Source: Chlorocebus sabaeus (lineage: Eukaryota; Chordata; Mammalia; Primates; Cercopithecidae). Taken from it: a stretch of DNA of 64,000 nucleotides. Of the stretch, positions 19,970 to 31,475 are shown in pieces. The stretch's first letter is position 1; every line of letters begins with the position of its first letter. The notes beneath the pieces were generated by a model, which was not told the origin of the DNA, made no database searches, and saw nothing but the letters and a program-made list of their open reading frames with translations. The DNA is taken from NCBI RefSeq assembly GCF_047675955.1, contig NC_132919.1:71439316-71503315 (forward strand), given 5' to 3'. A program made the translations under genes and the position numbers.

Positions 19970-20228
19970 CTAAAAGAGCAATCAAATGTGGGTAGAGGAA
20001 AATGCAGCAAAGGATGGATCAACATGCCAGAAACAGAAAAGAGACAGAAGAATGGAGATATCTATGAAAAGAGGAAAGGAAGAACACAAGGCTATACACA
20101 TTGTTCAATGCTCCAAAAATTTTTAATATGCTGAATGCACTCATGCATACATCATCCAATTAAGTATCCACCACTTAATCCACTTAATAAATATTGAAGC
20201 ACCCACTGAGTGCCAAAGTATTTTTCTA
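19970..20228. other. unique intronic DNA
   Basis: No repeat recognised. Confidence 0.45.
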
Positions 20229-20756
20229 GAACAATGGCTGTCAACCAGGAGGGATTTTGTTCCCCAGAGTCATTGACAATGTCTAGAGACATATTTGTCA
20301 CAACTAGGGTAGGGAGTGCTGCTGGCATCTAGTGGATAGAAAACATGGATGCTGCTAAACATCCTCCAGTGCATAAGACAGCCACCCACAACAAAGAATT
20401 ACCTGGTCAGGACAGGTGTGGTGGCTCACACCTGTAATCCCAACACTTTGGGAGGCCGAGGCGGACGGATCACTTGAGGTCAGCAGTTCGAGACCAACCT
20501 GGCCAACATCGTGAAACCCCGTCTCTACTAAAAATACAAAAATTAGACAAGCATGGTGGCGGGCGCCTGTAATCTCAGCTACTCAGGAGGCTGAGGCAGG
20601 AGAATCACTTGAACCCGGGAGGTGCAGGTTACAGTAAGCCGAGATCGTGCCACTGTACTCCAGCCTGGGCGACAAAATGGGACTCTACCTCAAAAAAAAA
20701 AAGAATTATCTGGTCTACAATGCCAACAGTGCTGAGGTTGCTAAGCCCTGTACTAG
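20229..20756 (+). repeat. hAT-Charlie element, MER20-like, split by an Alu
   Basis: aatggctgtcaaccaggaggg, then acaatgtctagagacatat, then tgctggcatctagtgg, then gctgctaaacatcctccag, then cacccacaacaaagaatta; after the Alu, gccaacagtgctgaggttgctaagcc. The terminal tctcaacc/ggttgaga-type ends are recognisable. Confidence 0.8.
20410..20700 (+). mobile_element. AluS-type inside MER20-like element
   Basis: TSD aagaattacctggtc / aagaattatctggtc around it (about 20394-20408 and 20701-20715). Confidence 0.95.
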
Positions 20757-20909
20757 AAGATAAGCAAGACAAACGTCTACTATCTTGGAGCGTACATCTA
20801 GTGTAAGAGACAGAGTAGAAATAAAATCTCAGTATCATAGTTACTGAGGAAAGGAGTAAAAAAAACAGAGAATCATAAAGGTACAGTATAGGAATAGACT
20901 GGAATGTTC

Positions 20910-21048
20910 TTTTGTTTTATTTATTTATTTATTTATTTTTTAGAGACAGGTTGTCCAGACTATGTTGCCTAAGCTGGTCTTGAACATCTGGGCTTAAGCA
21001 ATCCTCCAGCCTCAGTCTCCCCAGTAGCTGGGACTACAGGTGCCCAGG
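20910..21048 (-). mobile_element. old Alu monomer remnant with (TTTA)n tail
   Basis: tttatttatttatttatttt then agagacaggttgtccagac to gggactacaggtgcccag. Confidence 0.75.
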
Positions 21049-22237
21049 TTAGAGTCTTCCTTTAGATAGGGTTGCAGGCTTCAGGATCCAGGAGAATTTA
21101 ACCACAACAACAAAATAGTAATAATGATGATAAAATAATAGAGTCACAAGGAAAGGGCCACTGGGGGAGAGTATCTGGCTCTCCCAGGAAGTCTCTCCAT
21201 GAGCAGAGCATGCCATGTAAACATCTGGGAAAGAGCATTTCAAAAACAAATAACAGCAAGCAAAACAATCCTGACGTGGGAATGTGGTTGGTGTGTTACA
21301 GAACTAGTAAAAAGGCCAGGATAGCTAGAACAGAGTGAGAAGAGATGAAACCTGAGGCTTTATATATAGGCCATCCTCCAAATCCAAAAGTGGTCTCCCT
21401 CTCTGTCCAATATGCCAACACTGTAATACCAAAGAAACCTAAACGAACCAATAGCTTCACACTCAAACCAGAAGTTCGATCGGTTATCTCATTAATCCCA
21501 CAGACTACACTTGATCTCCAGGCTTAATCTCATCCAGAGACTCAGTACTAACGGAAAGCCTTCCAGGGTTAAAAGTCACCTGCTGGTAACCTGCCCACCT
21601 GTTCACCTGTCCTTCAGCTTTGCTCCTGAAAAGCAATCCAGCCTGGGAGGTAGGAGCTCATTACTACAATGGCATAATGGCATCCAGTCCCCAGGCCAAA
21701 GAACCCCAAAATGAGAAAAGAGCCAGGAGCTGCCTAAGAGTATTCACATGCCACTCCAGGAGCCAACGACGGCAGGAGCCAAACAGGTTCCTATAATTAC
21801 ACAGGGAATAATGTCAAGAGGAATGAAGAACTTGCCTCCATGTGTTCGACGACAGACTACAGCAGAGGGTTTCCACTAAAGCGTTTCTGGTTTCTCTAAA
21901 GTACAAGGAAACAGACTAGAATAATATTCATGTCACACATATTTTACCACTACCACTCCAAAAAAAGGCTTTTTCTATAGCTCACAGCCCTCTCCTCTCA
22001 ATGGAGAAAGTGCTACCACTTCTTGAAATTCAATTCAGTCAAACCTCTGGTGAAACAGATTTCTATCACATGTAGAGATGGAATTAATTAAAATTCCAAG
22101 GTTACTTAAGGGAAAAAATTTTTTTCAACTACAGAAATTTTCATCACAGAAATCCAACTATGCAGCAAATCTGACTGATCCAACAAGTAATAAAAAAAAA
22201 TCACATAACCATCATGAATATTAAAACTGAAAAAACA
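21049..22237. other. unique intronic DNA, 1.2 kb
   Basis: One of the longest Alu-free blocks in intron 1. Short open frames at 21345-21714 on the plus strand lack domains and splice context. No function assigned. Confidence 0.5.
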
Positions 22238-22852
22238 GGCCGGGCACAATGGCTCATGCCTGTAATCCCAGCACTTTGGGAGGCTGAGGCGGGTGGATCA
22301 CCTGAGGTCAGGAGTTTGAGACCAGCCTGGCCAACACAGAGAAATCCCAACTCTACTGAAAAAATACAAAATTAGGGCCGGGCTCGGTGGCTCAAGCCTG
22401 TAATCCCAGCACTTTGGGAGGCCGAGACGGGCGGATCACGAGGTCAAGAGATCGAGACCATCCTGGATAATACGGTGAAACCCCGTCTCTACTAAAAAAT
22501 ACAAAAAAAAACCTAGCCGGGCAAGGTGGCGGGCGCCTGTAGTCCCAGCTACTTGGGAGGCTGAGGCTGGAGAATGGCGTAAGCCCGGGAGGCGGAGCTT
22601 GCAGTGAGCTGAGATCCGGCCACTGCACTCCAGCCTGGGCTACAGAGCGAGACTCCGTCTCAAAAAAAAAAAAAATTAGCCGGGTGTGGTGGCGCATGCC
22701 TGTAATTCCAGGTACTCAGGAGGCTGAGGCAGAAGAACTGCTTGAACCCGGGAAGCGGAGGTTGCAGTGAGCCGAGATAGCACCATTGCACTCCAGCCTG
22801 GGCAACAAACAGAGCAAGACTTCGTAAAAAAAAAAAAAAAAAAAAACAAAAC
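22238..22852 (+). mobile_element. AluS-type, split by a younger AluY
   Basis: Left part 22238-22375, right part from attagccgggtgtggtgg (22674) to the A tail. Borders actgaaaaaacag / cctgaaaaatcc. Confidence 0.93.
22376..22671 (+). mobile_element. AluY, Old World monkey type, inside an AluS
   Basis: Inserted after acaaaattag in the linker of the older copy. gcaaggtggcgggcgcctg, gagatccggccactgc. Confidence 0.95.
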
Positions 22853-23661
22853 CTGAAAAATCCTAGGACTTCTACAACAAATGAAACCTTGATGTTTTAC
22901 TCCCCCCGAAAGAGAAAAAGAAGATTTAACTACTGAATGATGAAATTCTTTCAAAATATATTTTCTTTAACAAAAACATAATGCATTCCCAAAATGCAGC
23001 TTTCCCCACTAATGTGACTCTTTCCTCTTCCCCCAGAATTTTTTTAAAGTCAGTCAAATTTAGCAGTGAGCGTTTGTATACCAACTGCAGTGACACTAAT
23101 GTTAATAAGCTCTGATAATCCACTGCCATCAGACGAGTCCCAGATTATTTTTTTAAAGCCCTAAAAATGTAAATTTGGAAGTCTACCTTCATATACTACC
23201 TTACGTGGTAAATAATAGATACTATGGGTTATTCCCAGATACAGGGCAGCCCAGGAGCTGAATTCTGTCATCTAAAATGATAACAAATCAATAAGAAGTC
23301 TACTCCTATGTTCAATTAAATAACCAGAGCTGCAAAGAAAGCTTCATTTAAAAAGATGACTAGCAATAAGTAATGCAAAAGCAATGTAAATTAAATATCT
23401 GAAAATCATCCGAAACAGGTATCAGGGAATGACCTTACGCCCAACCCCTCTCAAGGCAAACAGAAAATCTCATTATCCTGAAAGCACTGAAGTACAGCAC
23501 TGGGAGATAGGGGGACATATACAGAAAACAGTCAATTGCAGTAAATCAGGAATAGTTCAAAGTCATGCCTTATAATACAGCCAGTGATCAATAACCAATG
23601 AGAAAATAACACTTATGACGTAGCTTTGTTTTTGTGACTCTGTTCATCAAAACTGTTTCTT
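22853..23661. other. unique intronic DNA
   Basis: About 800 bases without recognised repeats or genes. Confidence 0.5.
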
Positions 23662-23954
23662 GGCCAGGCACAGTGGCTCACGCCTGTAATCCCAGCACTT
23701 TGGAAGGCCGAGGCAGGTGGATTACCTAAGGTCAGGAGTTCGAGACCGGCCTGGCCAACATGGTGAAACCCCATCTCTACTAAAAATACAAAAAAAGTAG
23801 CCAGGCGTGGTGGCGGGTGCCTGTATCCCAGCTACTCGGGATGCTCAGGCAAGAGAATCACTTGAGCTCAGGACACGGAGGTTGCAGCGAGCTGAGATTG
23901 TGCCACGCACTCCAGCTTGGGCAACAGAGTGAGACTCTGTCTCAAAAAACAAAT
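23662..23954 (+). mobile_element. AluS-type
   Basis: Preceded by aaaactgtttcttg. Its own tail (aaaaaacaaata) runs into the next Alu. Confidence 0.94.
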
Positions 23955-23955
23955 A

Positions 23956-24257
23956 GGCCGGGCGCGGTGGCTCATGCGTGTAATCCCAGCATTTAAGGAG
24001 GCCGAGGCAGGCAGATCACGAGGTCAGGAGATCGAGACTATCCTGGCTAACACAGTAAAACCCCGTTTCTACTAAAAAATACAAAAAATGAGCTGGGCAT
24101 GGTGGCAGGTGCCTGTAGTCCCAGCTACTCAGGAGGTTGAGGCAGGAAAATGGCGTGAACCCAGGAGGCGGAGCTTGCAGTGAGCCAAGATCGCACCACT
24201 GCACTCCAGCCTGGGCGACAGAGCGAGATTCGTCTCAAACAAACAAACAACAAAAAA
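23956..24257 (+). mobile_element. AluY-type
   Basis: ggccgggcgcggtggctcat start, tail aaacaaacaaacaac. Followed by a second aaaactgtttcttg. Confidence 0.94.
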
Positions 24258-24270
24258 AACTGTTTCTTGC

Positions 24271-24542
24271 TTTTTTTTCTCTTTCTTCCTTGAAAAAGGG
24301 TCTCACCCTATAGCCCAGGTTGCAGTGTGAGTTGCACAATCCCAGTTCACTGCAGCCTTAACCTCCCAGGCTCAAGCAATCTTCCCACCTCAGCCTCCTG
24401 AGTAGCTGGGACTACCACATCTGGCTGTTTTTTTATTGGTTTTGTTTTTTTTTTTTGTTTTGCAGAGACAGGATCTCACTGTGTTGCTCAGGCTGGTCTC
24501 AAACTCCTGACCTCAAACAATCCTCCTGCCTTAGCCTTCCAA
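24271..24542 (-). mobile_element. AluJ-type, 5' truncated
   Basis: Interrupted T tail; the linker expanded with ttttttattggttttgttttt. Ends at gccttcc, followed by a third aaaactgtttc (24543-24553). Confidence 0.88.
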
Positions 24543-24553
24543 AAAACTGTTTC

Positions 24554-25360
24554 AATGGAAGTTGTAAAAATGTATTAGAGCTATTTCTATAGAGCTGCTC
24601 ATCTTAGAATGCGAATCAACTCTATGTCAGAGCCAACACGGCCTCCTCAGCTGTATTTTAGGTAATAACAGCTACAAGATTTCCAAGAACCGAGACTAGG
24701 GTACCACAGTTAGCCTCTGCAACATTACTAGGACAAGTACTATTTGGCTTTTAACCTCTAAGCAATTCACAACAAACATGGAGCAGCTGCAAACACATTT
24801 CCAGATGCTTTACAGACTGGCAGGAAATGATACAACCCTTTTTCCTTTCTAGGCCTAGGAATCTATAATACAAAAGGGAGAATTGTGTCCTTTTGATTGT
24901 AAAGTTAAAAACAAACTTCACAGTGCTTCAACATCTCCAAAAATGATGCTGCATAAACCCAAGGCAGATGATTAGGACATCTGTTTTCAAAGCCTGAGTC
25001 AATTTTCCATTTCACCAAAAACACTGATTCCTGGACTTTGTGAATTGATGCAGAGTAGCTCAATGTTCCTAACTAGTATTTCCTCCCCTATACATCCCAG
25101 AAACCAGTGGGTTTAGAGACTCTGACTAAAAAAAATGAAGTCACACAAGGCCAAAGTTATTATCATCAGCCAGCATTTAATATTAAGAGGGGAGTTAATC
25201 AGATGAAAGACACACATGCTAATTTGGAAATCCAGACCAAAGCTAGATAGGCTAAAACAAAGTCTGAATACAAAAGCAGTATTAGGGGAAGGCTAAGGAG
25301 TTTGCCATGGAGATGTAAGATGGCATTAATCGTTTAAAAAGAATCCTTCTAAAGCAGGAT
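24554..25360. other. unique intronic DNA
   Basis: No repeat family or gene recognised. Confidence 0.5.
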
Positions 25361-25560
25361 TTCCAAACTTGCCTGAAGATAAGATACATTTAGGGCATTT
25401 GTTGAAAAACAAACACACTTTAAAAAAAAGATCCCTGGGTGCTGATCTAAACCAACTAGAATCAGAAGTTTTCCAGGAGAATGATCTGGTAATCTGTATA
25501 TCCAAAAAGCACTTTAAGTGATTCTTGGTGTTAGAGAAGTCTAGAAAACACTATTCTAAA
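25361..25560 (+). repeat. hAT-Charlie element, MER5A-like
   Basis: gatttccaaacttgcctgaag, then ggcatttgttgaaaaac, then gatccctgggtgctgatc, then aatcagaagttttccagg, then tctgtatatcc, ending in tctagaaaacactattc. The order fits MER5A at low identity. Confidence 0.6.
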
Positions 25561-26007
25561 GGAGTATTAGTAATGAACTGTAAAGACATTATGGTGTCTG
25601 AATAGATATTGGCAAGGAAAAGCTGATGAATATGTTGAATAACATGTTAAACATAACAGATTGCATGCATTAATCAATGCTCCATCATAAAACACCATTA
25701 AAATTACAGCAAAGGGATTTTTTTTTTATAAAGACATAAACCAAACAACAAGCAAAAAAATTGGGAAAGGAGACAGCAGAGAGAGAGATGTCAACAAAGT
25801 TTTGGAAGGTAAAAAGCAAATGCACTAGTGATAAATAACTTAACAAAAGTAAAAAAAATAAACATTGCAGTGGGAAGAAGCAAGCAGATTCCCACCACAG
25901 ATGAACTTCTGAATCAAAATGTCTCAGAAATTAGAGACACCTGGTACCTCGGGAAGAGGGGGTGATAGTGTAGAAGGGGCTAAACAGGAGGACTGGTTGA
26001 AAGTCTG
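25561..26007. other. unique or very old intronic DNA
   Basis: A-rich; possibly decayed L1, not assignable by eye. Confidence 0.4.
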
Positions 26008-26314
26008 GGCCTGGCGCTGTGGCTCATGCCTGTAATCCCAGAAGTCTGGGAGGCCAAGGCAGGCGGATTACTTGAGCTCAAGAGTTCAAGACCAGCCTAG
26101 CCAACCTGGCAAAACCCCCATCTCTACTAAACATACAAAAAAATTAGCCGGGTGTGATGGCTCATGCCTGTAGTTCCCAGCTACTTGGGAGGCTGAGGCA
26201 GGAGAATCGCCTGAACCTGGGAGGTGGAGGTTGCAGTGAGCTGAGATCACGCCACTGCGATCTCAGCCTGGGCGACAAAGACTACATCTCAAAAAAAAAA
26301 ACAAACAAAAAAAC
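26008..26314 (+). mobile_element. AluS-type
   Basis: gaaagtctg before (about 25999-26007) and after (26317) the element. Small duplication gcgatctcagcctgg in the right arm. Confidence 0.93.
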
Positions 26315-26387
26315 CAGAAAGTCTGTATAACATATGGATTCCTTCATCCTTCCCCATGCTGCCAAGCAAATTAGAAAAGTTGAACCA

Positions 26388-26701
26388 GGCTAGGCGCAGG
26401 CGCTCACGCCTGTAATCCCAGCACTTTGGGAGGCCGAGGCAGGTGGCACACCTGAGGTCAGAAATTCAAGACCAGCCTGGCCAACATGGTGAAACCCTGT
26501 CTCTACTAAAAATACAAAAACTAGCCGGGTGCAATGGCAGGCACCTGTAATCCCAGCTACTTGGGAGGCTGAGGCAGGAGAATCGTTTGAACCCGGGTGG
26601 CAGAGGTTGCAGTGGGCCAAGATAGCGCCACTGCACTCTAGCCTAGACGATAGAGTGAGACTCCATCTCAAAAAAAAAAAAAAAAAAGAGAAAGAAAGAA
26701 A
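26388..26701 (+). mobile_element. AluS-type
   Basis: TSD agaaaagttgaacca / agaaaagctgaccca. Tail ends in gagaaagaaagaaag. Confidence 0.94.
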
Positions 26702-27017
26702 GAAAAGCTGACCCAAAGAGTCCAAAGGAATTAAGTCACAGCTAAGGGCAGTGACTGAAATAAGGGTGCCAAGTGGAAAGCCTAATAAGTCAACAGTGAG
26801 ACTTCTCCTCCATCCCCAGCTCTTTTCTCTCACTTGGCTCCAAAAACGTTGGCAGCCAGACTTATACTCGAATACCTGCCACGGGTTTATACTCTCTAGG
26901 CAGGGGACTGGAGGAGTCCTTTTACCAGCCTGCCAGGCTGCCTGTAATCCCAATACCCTATAGCAGTGTCCACCACTTGATGAACTTCTTAGTGTCTCAT
27001 TTTTAAAAATAAACAGA
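26702..27017. other. unique intronic DNA
   Basis: No repeat recognised. A 239-codon minus-strand frame runs through it, but most of that frame is Alu on either side. Confidence 0.5.
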
Positions 27018-27132
27018 AGCCAGACACAGTCACATGAGCCTGTAGTCCCAGCTACCTGGAGGTATAACTTGAGCCCAGGAGTTTGAGTCCAGTCTGGGCC
27101 CCACAGCAAAATCCCATCTCTTAAAAAATAAA
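27018..27132 (+). mobile_element. old Alu monomer
   Basis: gccagacacagtcacatgagcc, then cccagctacctgg, to caaaatcccatctctt; internally deleted. Confidence 0.75.
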
Positions 27133-27133
27133 T

Positions 27134-27448
27134 GGCCGGGCACGGTGGCTCGTGTCTGTAATCCCAGCACTTCGGGAGGCCAAGGCGGGCAGATCACGAG
27201 GTAAGGAGTTCGAGACCAGTCTGGCCAAGGTGGTGAAACCCCATCTCTACTAACCCCATCTCTACAAAAATTAGCCAGGTGTGATGGCACGCGCCTGTAA
27301 TCCCAGCTACTCGGGAGGCTGAGGCAGGAGAATCGCTTGAACCCAGGAGGCGGTGGTTTGCAGTGAGCCAAGATCATGCCACTGCACTCCAGCCTGGGCA
27401 ACAGAGTGAAATTCTGTCTCAAAAAATAAATAGTAAATAAATAAATAA
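27134..27448 (+). mobile_element. AluS-type
   Basis: The phrase ccccatctctactaa/ccccatctctac is duplicated at its linker. Tail aaataaatagtaaataaat. Confidence 0.93.
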
Positions 27449-27752
27449 GGCCAGGTGCTGTGGCTCACACCTATAATCCCAGCACTTTGGAAGGCCAAGG
27501 CAGGCAGATCACCTGAGGTCAGGAGTTCAAGACCAGCCTGGCCAACATGGTGAAACTGTCTCTACAAAACTACAAAAATTAGCCGGGCATGATGGCTGGT
27601 GCCTGTAATCCCAGCTACTTGGGAGGCTGAGGCGGGAGAATTGCTTGAATCAGGGAGGCAGATGTTGCAGTGAGCCAAGATCATGCCATTGTACTTCAGC
27701 CTAGGCAACAGAGCCAGATTCCATCTCAAATAAATAAATAATAAAAATTAAA
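27449..27752 (+). mobile_element. AluS-type
   Basis: Begins at the end of the previous tail; own tail aaataaataaataataaaa. Confidence 0.93.
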
Positions 27753-27880
27753 TAAGCAGCTAAGAATTTCAGACAACTGAAGAAGATCTCTAATATGAAA
27801 GAATCAAAGTAAATAAAACAGAATTTCTGACAATGCCCAAAAATACATGTAAAATTCAGATAATAAAAAGAGCCCTTGGA

Positions 27881-28375
27881 GCCAGCGGCAGTGGCTCACG
27901 CCTGTAATCCCAGGACATTGGGAGGCCAAGATAGGTGGATCACAAGGTCAAGAGTTTTTTTAAATTTTTTTTTCTTTTGAGACAGAGTCTCCCTCTGCTG
28001 CCAGGCTGGAGTGCAGTGGCACCACCTTGGCTCACTGCAACCTCCACCTCCCGGGTTCAAGCAATTCTGCCTCAGCCTCCCGAGTAGCTGGGATTACAGG
28101 CGCACGTCATCACACCTGGCTTTTATTTTTTTAGCAGAGACAGGGTTAGGAGTTTGAGACCAGTCTGACCAACAGGTGAAACCCCATCTTTACTAAAAAT
28201 ACAAAAATTAGCCGGGCGTGGTGGTGCGCGCCTGTAATCCCAGCTACTCAGGAGGCTGAGGCAGCAGAATCATTTGAACCCAGGAGGCGGAGGTTGCAGT
28301 GAGCCAAGATCACGCCACTGCACTCCAGCCTGGGCGACAGAGTGAGACTTCATCTAAAAAAAAAAAAAAAAAAAA
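27881..28375 (+). mobile_element. AluS-type, split by a minus-strand Alu
   Basis: TSD gcccttgga (27872-27880 and 28376-28384). The left part ends at ggtcaagagttt and the rest resumes at ttaggagtttgagacc (about 28148). Confidence 0.92.
27956..28147 (-). mobile_element. 5'-truncated Alu inserted in the opposite-strand Alu
   Basis: T tail, gagacagagtctccctctgc, and a body that stops at agcagagacaggg. agagttt and ggagttt mark the target. Confidence 0.88.
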
Positions 28376-28384
28376 GCCCTTGGA

Positions 28385-28488
28385 ATTTAAACAAACTGAT
28401 AACAGGAATTTAAAAGATAATAGAGAGTTGGAAGAACAGCTAAGGTAATCTCACAAAAATTGAATGAAGGAAAAAAAATGGAAAATTA
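28385..28488 (+). repeat. possible L1M segment
   Basis: A-rich sequence upstream of, and probably continuous with, the L1M block starting near 28790. Assignment by position only. Confidence 0.35.
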
Positions 28489-28783
28489 GGGTCGGGCGTG
28501 GTAGCTCACACCTGTTATCTGAAGCACTTCAGGAGGGCAAGGCAGGCGGATCATTTGAGGTCAGGAGTTTGAGACCAGCCTGGCCAACATGGTAAGACTG
28601 TCTCTACTAAAAATACAAAAATCAGGCAGGCGTTGTGGCGCGCGCCTGTAATCCTAGCTACTTAGGAGGCTGAGGCAGGGGAATCCCTTGAACCCAAGAG
28701 GCAGAGACCGCGGCGAGCCAAGATCGCACCACTGCACTCTAGCTGGGACGACAAAGTGAGACTCTGTCCCAAAAAAAAAAAAA
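28489..28783 (+). mobile_element. AluS-type
   Basis: ggtcgggcgtggtagctcac start; right arm gagaccgcggcgagcc. Confidence 0.93.
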
Positions 28784-29138
28784 TTGACTAGGAAAAAAAA
28801 ATTAAGAATACCAACCTAGGAATTTCACCATCTGAGTTCCCAGAAAGACAGAGGAGATAAATAATTATCAAAGTGAGAATACATTATCAATACAAGAAAT
28901 AATACAAAAAAATTTCCCAGGATAGACTGAAATAAGCTTCCAGACTGAAAAGGTTCACTGAATGCTGAGTATGATGAATTTTTAAATATCCACACCAAGG
29001 CACAATATGGTTGCATTTCAGAATGCCAGGGATATAGGCAAGATCCTAAAGTCTTCCAGAGGAAAAATAGATCCCATACAAAGAATCTAGAGTCAAAATA
29101 GCATCAAACTTCATAATGCCACTATTAAAAGTTAGAAA

Positions 29139-29401
29139 TATTGGGAGGCTGAGGCAGGTGGATCACGAGATCAGGAATTGAAGACCAGCCTGGCCAAGAT
29201 GGTAAAACCCCATCTCTACTAAAAATACAAAAATTAGCCCGGCTTGATGGTAGGTGCCTGTAATCTCAGCTACTCGGGAGGCTGAGGCAGGGAACTGCTT
29301 GAACCCGGGGAGGTAGAGGTTGCAGTGAGCTGAGATCGCACCACTGCACTTCAGCCTGGGAGACAGAGTGAGACTCTGTCTCAAAAAACAAAAAAAACAA
29401 A
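29139..29401 (+). mobile_element. AluS-type, 5' truncated
   Basis: Begins at ttgggaggctgaggcagg with no head; A tail present. Confidence 0.92.
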
Positions 29402-29405
29402 GACA

Positions 29406-29643
29406 GGTTGAGTGGGGTGGCTCATGCCTGTAATCCTAGCACTTTGGGAGGCTAAGCCAGGAGAAGGATCGGTTGAGGCTAGGAGTTCCAGACCAGCCTG
29501 GCTAACATGGCAAAACTAAATCTCTACACGCGCCTGCAGTTTCAGCTACTCAGGAGACTGAGGCAAAAGAATCGCTTGAACCGATTGCACCACTGCACTC
29601 CAGCCTGGGCAACAGAGCAATTCTCTGTCTCAAAAGAAAAAAG
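29406..29643 (+). mobile_element. Alu with two internal deletions
   Basis: ctctaca|cgcgcctgcag loses the linker, and cttgaac|cgattgcaccactg loses part of the right arm. Confidence 0.9.
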
Positions 29644-29716
29644 GGTTAGAAGACCACAAAGCAAGGGTTTATAATTTCCAAAGAAACATAATCTCCAGTA
29701 GAAAATTTTATATCTA

Positions 29717-30026
29717 GGCTGGGCATAGTTGGCTCATGCCTGTAATCCCAGCCCTTTGGGAGGCTGAGGTGGGCGGATCACCCTGAGGTCAGGAGTTCGA
29801 GACCAGCATGGCCAACATGGTGAATGAAACCCTTTCGCTACTAAAAATACAAAAAATTAGCCAGGCATAGTGACGGATGCCTATAATCCCAGCAACTCGG
29901 GGCGGGGCTAAGGCAGGAGAATCTCTTGAATCCAGGAGGCAGAGGTTGCAGTGAGCTGAGATCACATCACTGCACTCCAGCCTGGGTGACAGAGCAAGAC
30001 TCCATCTAAAAAAAAAAAAAAAAAAA
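29717..30026 (+). mobile_element. AluS-type
   Basis: ggctgggcatagttggctcat start. Extra bases at gtgaatgaaacc and ctcggggcggggc. Confidence 0.93.
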
Positions 30027-30112
30027 TTAAATCCAGTCAAACTGCCAAGCATGAAGGTAGAAAGGAGAAAATTCAGATATGCAAGGCCTCAAAAAAGTCC
30101 CACTCTCCAGAG

Positions 30113-30390
30113 GCCGGGCGCAGTGGCTCATGCCTGTAATCCCAGCACTTTGGGAGGCCAAGGCAGGTGGATCACCTGAGATCGGGAATTCGAGACCAAA
30201 ATGGAAGAAACCCGGTCTCTACTAAAAATACAAAATTAGCCTGGCATGGTAAGGCATGCCTGTAATCCCAGCTACTTCGGAGGCTGAGGTAGGAGAATCG
30301 CTTGAACTCAGGAGGTGGATGTTGCGGTGAGCTGAGATCGTGCCATTGCACTCCAGCCTGGGCAACAAAAGCGAAACTCCATCTCAAAAA
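30113..30390 (+). mobile_element. AluS-type with left-arm deletion
   Basis: gagaccaaaatggaagaaacc lacks the usual agcctggccaac. TSD aaaagtcccactctcca / aaaagtctcactctcca. Confidence 0.94.
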
Positions 30391-30550
30391 AAGTCTCACT
30401 CTCCAAAGACTCATTTCATAAAGCCTCTGGAAGAGGTGCTCCACTAATGTGCTTCAATGATGAGAAGAGATTTTTACCTGTCAGAGTTTAGGGATGAATT
30501 AGTGACTTTCTGTAAAATAAGCAGAAAACAAAAAAGCAAAGAAGGAAAAG

Positions 30551-31039
30551 AATGACAATTACTATATATAGGGAAAAACTACACAAGGAAGCAAAGGTAA
30601 CGAATGATACAGTCATGATACTGGGCGCTAAATTTTTTTTCCTCTGTAACTTTCACTTCTACTTCCTTCTGGATTTATCTGGAGTTGGGGAGAAGTTGGA
30701 GGCCTGGGAACTACATTTATCAGAATCTTCCATCAATGCCATTGTGGTTTAAATTCTACCAACACTTAAGATTTGCACAATGGAAGAAGGGTAGATGCCA
30801 TTATTGCTTCTCCAGTAGCAATGAGAGCGTGTGTGGCCTCGGACAGATGGAAGACATGTGGTTTGCAGCCGTTTCTCATTTTCTGCAAACTGTCTGTTTT
30901 GGTACTTAAGGCAGCTAAGATTATTAACGGAAGCAATTTCTTAAAATTCCTGCAACGAGGTTTCCCTGACCTATGCTCTTCCAGCCCTCCAATGGTCTTG
31001 TAAACATCTAAAATATCCTCTTTGAAATACCAAAAATGG
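30551..31039. other. unassigned non-Alu intronic block
   Basis: ggaactacatttatcagaatc and, near the end, tttgaaataccaaaaatgg recall an old LTR-like or MER repeat. I cannot name a family. Overlapping short open frames have no domains. Confidence 0.4.
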
Positions 31040-31226
31040 TTTTTCTTTTCTTTTTTTTTTGAAGAAAGGGTCTCGCTCTGTCACCCAGGCTGGAGTGCAG
31101 TGGTGTGATCATGGCTTACTGCATGCAGCCTTGACCTACCCAGTTCAAGTGCTCCCACCTCTCAAGCCTCCCAAATAGCTGGAACTACAGGCGCGTGCCA
31201 CCATACCCAGATAATTTTGGTTTTTG
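31040..31226 (-). mobile_element. AluJ-type right arm
   Basis: tttgaagaaagggtctcgctc to ccatacccagataattttgg; left arm missing. Confidence 0.85.
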
Positions 31227-31227
31227 C

Positions 31228-31475
31228 TGATGTTGTTGTTGTTGTTGTTGTCGTTGGAGACGGAGTCTCACTCTGTCACCAGGTTGGAGTGCAGTGGTGT
31301 GATCTCGGCTCACTGCAACCTCCACCTCCCGGGTTCAAGCAATTCTTCTGCCTCAGCCTCCCCAGTAGCTGGGACTACAGGCATGTGCCACCACACCCAG
31401 CTACTTTTTGTATTTTTAGTAGAGAAGGGGTTTCACCATGTTGGCCAGAATGGTCTCAATCTCCTGACCTTGTGA
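31228..31475 (-). mobile_element. AluS-type ending at an inverted junction
   Basis: (GTT)n tail, body intact to ctcctgaccttgtgatc, then the sequence switches to a plus-strand Alu without a spacer. Confidence 0.9.

Larger units (their letters stand above)
28790..30550 (+). repeat. L1M ORF2-region fragment carrying four Alus
   Basis: atttcccaggatagactgaa, then ttcactgaatgctgagtatgatg, then cacaatatggttgcatttcag, then agatcctaaagtcttccagagg, then tccagtcaaactgccaagcatg, then agatatgcaaggcctcaaaaa, then ggaagaggtgctccactaatg. These are in the order of an old L1 coding strand. No open frame survives. Confidence 0.8.

Noticed and set aside
20910..20940. CRISPR-like or regularly spaced repeats suggested by many recurring motifs
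   Set aside because: All recurring motifs are Alu or simple-repeat units in a eukaryotic genome; there is no repeat-spacer pattern.
26390..27109. 239-codon minus-strand open frame
   Set aside because: It is largely two antisense Alu translations (LECSGAILAHCNL, GITGVSACA motifs) joined by unique intron; no start context, domain or splice support.
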